Assembly (NCBI GenBank): GCA_030849065.1
Contig: JASAON010001578.1
Span: 1 to 64,000, forward strand
Direction of reading: 5' to 3'
Origin: Jaenimonas drosophilae
Taxonomy: Eukaryota > Euglenozoa > Kinetoplastea > Trypanosomatida > Trypanosomatidae
Length of the DNA: 64,000 nt
Part shown: positions 62,208 through 64,000 of the stretch, in pieces
Numbering within the stretch: position 1 is the first letter of the stretch
Layout of the letters: every line of letters begins with the position of its first letter
Program-made: the position numbers and the translations under genes
Notes under the pieces: generated by a model
What the model was told of the DNA's origin: nothing
Seen by the model: only the letters and a program-made list of their open reading frames with translations
Databases searched by the model: none

Positions 62208-63017
62208 TTACTGCAATTGGAACAAGCGGACATGTTCCATTTCACACTCGTGGATGTCACCCGCAATAATTAGAGAGTGGAGAGGTCCTCCAAAATCAAC
62301 ACTTAATAGTTGCTTCATGGAGCCAGCCACAACCTTCTGCGATGAGGAGCCAACACGAGCAACTCCGATTGCCATGGTGCTTCCATCTTCAGCAACAGCT
62401 CCGCCCTTTTTGTACCGCTCCACTTCCAACAACTGTTCCAACGCTTGATGAATTGTCATGTATCGTGGAGGCTCGAATACTTCTCTCCCTCGAGCCAAGT
62501 TCTCGTCCGAAATCTCCTTTACCTTGATATCCAGCAACAAAAGTGTGTGAATTCCAGCCTGTCGATTGCTCCTTAAGCGCTCATACCAAGAATCTGGCTT
62601 CCAGTTTTCAGTCCAGAAGCACAACGACAGAACCTGGCCAAAGCGATACAGTTGTAGCCCGCAGCAGCCCACCGCGTTGATAATCGAGGCGTTGTGAATC
62701 ACCTGCGTCGGAATCCCTTGTTCATGGCAGCGAACCATTAGGTCTGAGTGAGTGGTCGCTCCAAACACATCTCCAACAACCAGAAGAGCAACGTGCTTTT
62801 CACCTGCCTTTTCAAGAATGACACCACTCTCAACCATTCCTCTGTCAGCGACGACAACAGACTTACCATAAAACTTGCTGAGCTCGTCAGCATTGCTGTT
62901 TATGAGAAATGAAGTATACGCCTCAAGATAAACAATATCTGCGCCATCGATCGCTTGTTTTCCCTTGAGCGTAATATCGTTCGCATCGCCGAGCCCCAGA
63001 CCTATGATAGAAAACAT
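62208..63017 (-). CDS. DPH5: Diphthine synthase (diphthamide biosynthesis methyltransferase)
   Basis: This enzyme uses S-adenosylmethionine to methylate the modified histidine of elongation factor 2, the second stage of diphthamide synthesis, in the cytosol. The 269-residue length matches eukaryotic DPH5 (about 270-285). Family motifs: MFSIIGLGLGDANDITLKG at the N-terminus, YLEAYTS near 34-40, GD.FGATTHSDL near 95-105, and HNASIINAVGCCGLQLYRFG near 118-137. In GD.FGATTH the usual Pro is Val here, a change next to a conserved loop. The frame extends ten codons further upstream; the start at 63017 was chosen because MFSIIGLGLG is the conserved N-terminus. A TTTTTCTTC tract lies about 35-45 bases upstream. 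Confidence 0.96.
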   Translation of the reverse strand: MFSIIGLGLGDANDITLKGKQAIDGADIVYLEAYTSFLINSNADELSKFYGKSVVVADRGMVESGVILEKAGEKHVALLVVGDVFGATTHSDLMVRCHEQGIPTQVIHNASIINAVGCCGLQLYRFGQVLSLCFWTENWKPDSWYERLRSNRQAGIHTLLLLDIKVKEISDENLARGREVFEPPRYMTIHQALEQLLEVERYKKGGAVAEDGSTMAIGVARVGSSSQKVVAGSMKQLLSVDFGGPLHSLIIAGDIHECEMEHVRLFQLQ

Positions 63018-64000
63018 TTGGAATACTACTCTTATCTTAAACCACACGAAGAAAAACAGCAGGAATAGGCATCAACTGGACAGTTGTGATCGTGAAAAAT
63101 ATGCTCAGATCATGACCCAAGTAGCTCCACGTGGATCGATCTCAGAGCACCAAGAAATTGCTGTACGCTCAAGTTACCACCCTCTTGTAGATTCTCGTCT
63201 CATAAGCACCCGACACTTATCGCAAGCAACTGCCCACTCAACCCAACCCAACACCAACCGCAACTTTCCGATCAATGCAGTAACACACAGTTTTAACCAA
63301 ATAAAAGCACGCCTACAGACAACAAATATACCACTTAATTGCCACCGCCTTCATATGGAGATAGCAAAAGATGATCATGCCTCAACATGCGGAAATTTCC
63401 GAAACCCTTTCGGCCTAGCCTCCGCAACATCCTCCCGCACCAATCCACCGCACACCAGCAGCACCGCGAGCGTGGCCACACCAATCAAACAAACAAACCA
63501 AGTCAAGAGTGGAGCATGACGGCACAAAGCGGAATGCGTTCTGGTGATAGAAGATAGAGTGAGGGAGAGCAATTGCAGCGGATGGCGCGCCGATGACAGG
63601 GAGAAAACACGCGAAACGCCGTTTGGAAGGACGAGGGGGAGCCAAGCATGTTTACAGACCTCAGTTATCCAACGCAAAAAAAACAAAGAGCCGAGCCGCA
63701 ACCAAAACGCCGCAAAGCAAGCAACACCAACCATTGCTGACACAATGGGGGGCGGATTGCATAAAGCAATCCGCCTTTGGAAGCACAATCGCACCCCCCC
63801 CCGGCACCCCACCCGCAACAAAACTTTGGCGGCGAATCCCCCGCACCGCTACTACGGGAAGATTATCTTTCCCCGGGGCTAGCAATGCGGATGGGCAAGG
63901 GGGAATGCGTTTTGCGGGTCAGGGGGGTTCGCGCGGAAGGGAATGTTAATGTTAGGTTTATAACATTTTATGGGCAACGCAGCCTGCTATGATGATGAAA
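63018..64000. other. Region upstream of DPH5 to the window edge
   Basis: No convincing gene is seen. A minus frame from an ATG at 63734 to 63375 (119 aa) has one hydrophobic segment (LLTWFVCLIGVATLAVLLVCG) followed by a polar tail, but lacks further support. From about 63780 to the edge the sequence contains long C and G homopolymers, unlike the rest of the window, and may be poorly resolved. Confidence 0.4.
63375..63734 (-). CDS. Possible small membrane protein, 119 aa
   Basis: This ATG-started frame ends with a hydrophobic segment of about 20 residues and a short polar tail (REDVAEARPKGFRKFPHVEA). An oligo-T run (63675-63682) lies inside the frame, which argues against it. If real it would be a small tail-anchored protein. 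Confidence 0.15.
   Translation of the reverse strand: MVGVACFAAFWLRLGSLFFLRWITEVCKHAWLPLVLPNGVSRVFSLSSARHPLQLLSLTLSSITRTHSALCRHAPLLTWFVCLIGVATLAVLLVCGGLVREDVAEARPKGFRKFPHVEA

Overview
The window looks like nuclear DNA of a kinetoplastid flagellate (trypanosomatid or bodonid); the species cannot be decided from the sequence. Reasons: every convincing gene lies on the minus strand over 64 kb, none needs an intron, the genes are GC-rich, and most start codons sit just downstream of a pyrimidine-rich tract followed by AG. Those tracts look like trans-splice acceptors of a polycistronic unit transcribed right to left. The gaps are lower in GC, rich in simple repeats, and pyrimidine-rich on the transcribed strand. 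No tRNA, rRNA, transposon, CRISPR array or bacterial-type signal was seen.

In transcription order (right to left) the window holds: diphthine synthase DPH5 (62208-63017); a small mitochondrial-type one-TM protein (61001-61474); two proteins I do not recognise (59916-60782 and 58474-59436); a very large PDK1-type kinase with a PH-like domain (51728-56479); a 785-aa protein starting MGAAPS (47018-49375); a 1080-aa relative (39384-42626); two tandem 131-aa proteins starting MGCGA (36842-37237 and 36019-36414); a 2298-aa protein with several C2-like repeats (27820-34716); a third MG..PS relative of 1194 aa (21584-25168); a two-finger LSD1-type zinc protein (18173-18565); a proline/serine-rich tail-anchored protein (16269-17537); a coiled-coil protein (14564-15550); and two paralogous cold-shock-domain proteins (12062-13594 and 1-1762, the latter running off the left edge). 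The two cold-shock genes are separated by 10.3 kb with no credible gene, most simply a very long 3' UTR plus a 5' leader.

The most unusual content is a set of three divergent large proteins (785, 1080 and 1194 aa). They share an N-myristoylation-type start, an N-terminal PLT..FFPS.D.PLF block and a C-terminal domain interrupted by inserts. I cannot assign them to a known family. With the two MGCGA proteins, five of fifteen genes here carry an N-myristoylation-type start. Nearby are a C2-repeat protein and a PH-domain kinase, so membrane-surface proteins are locally enriched. Kinetoplastid gene order rarely reflects function, so a shared pathway is only a hypothesis.

Two further oddities stand out. 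The PDK1-type kinase has about 500 extra residues between its glycine loop and its catalytic lysine, and an Arg where PDK1 has its activation-loop serine. Both cold-shock domains are split by low-complexity inserts between RNP1 and RNP2.
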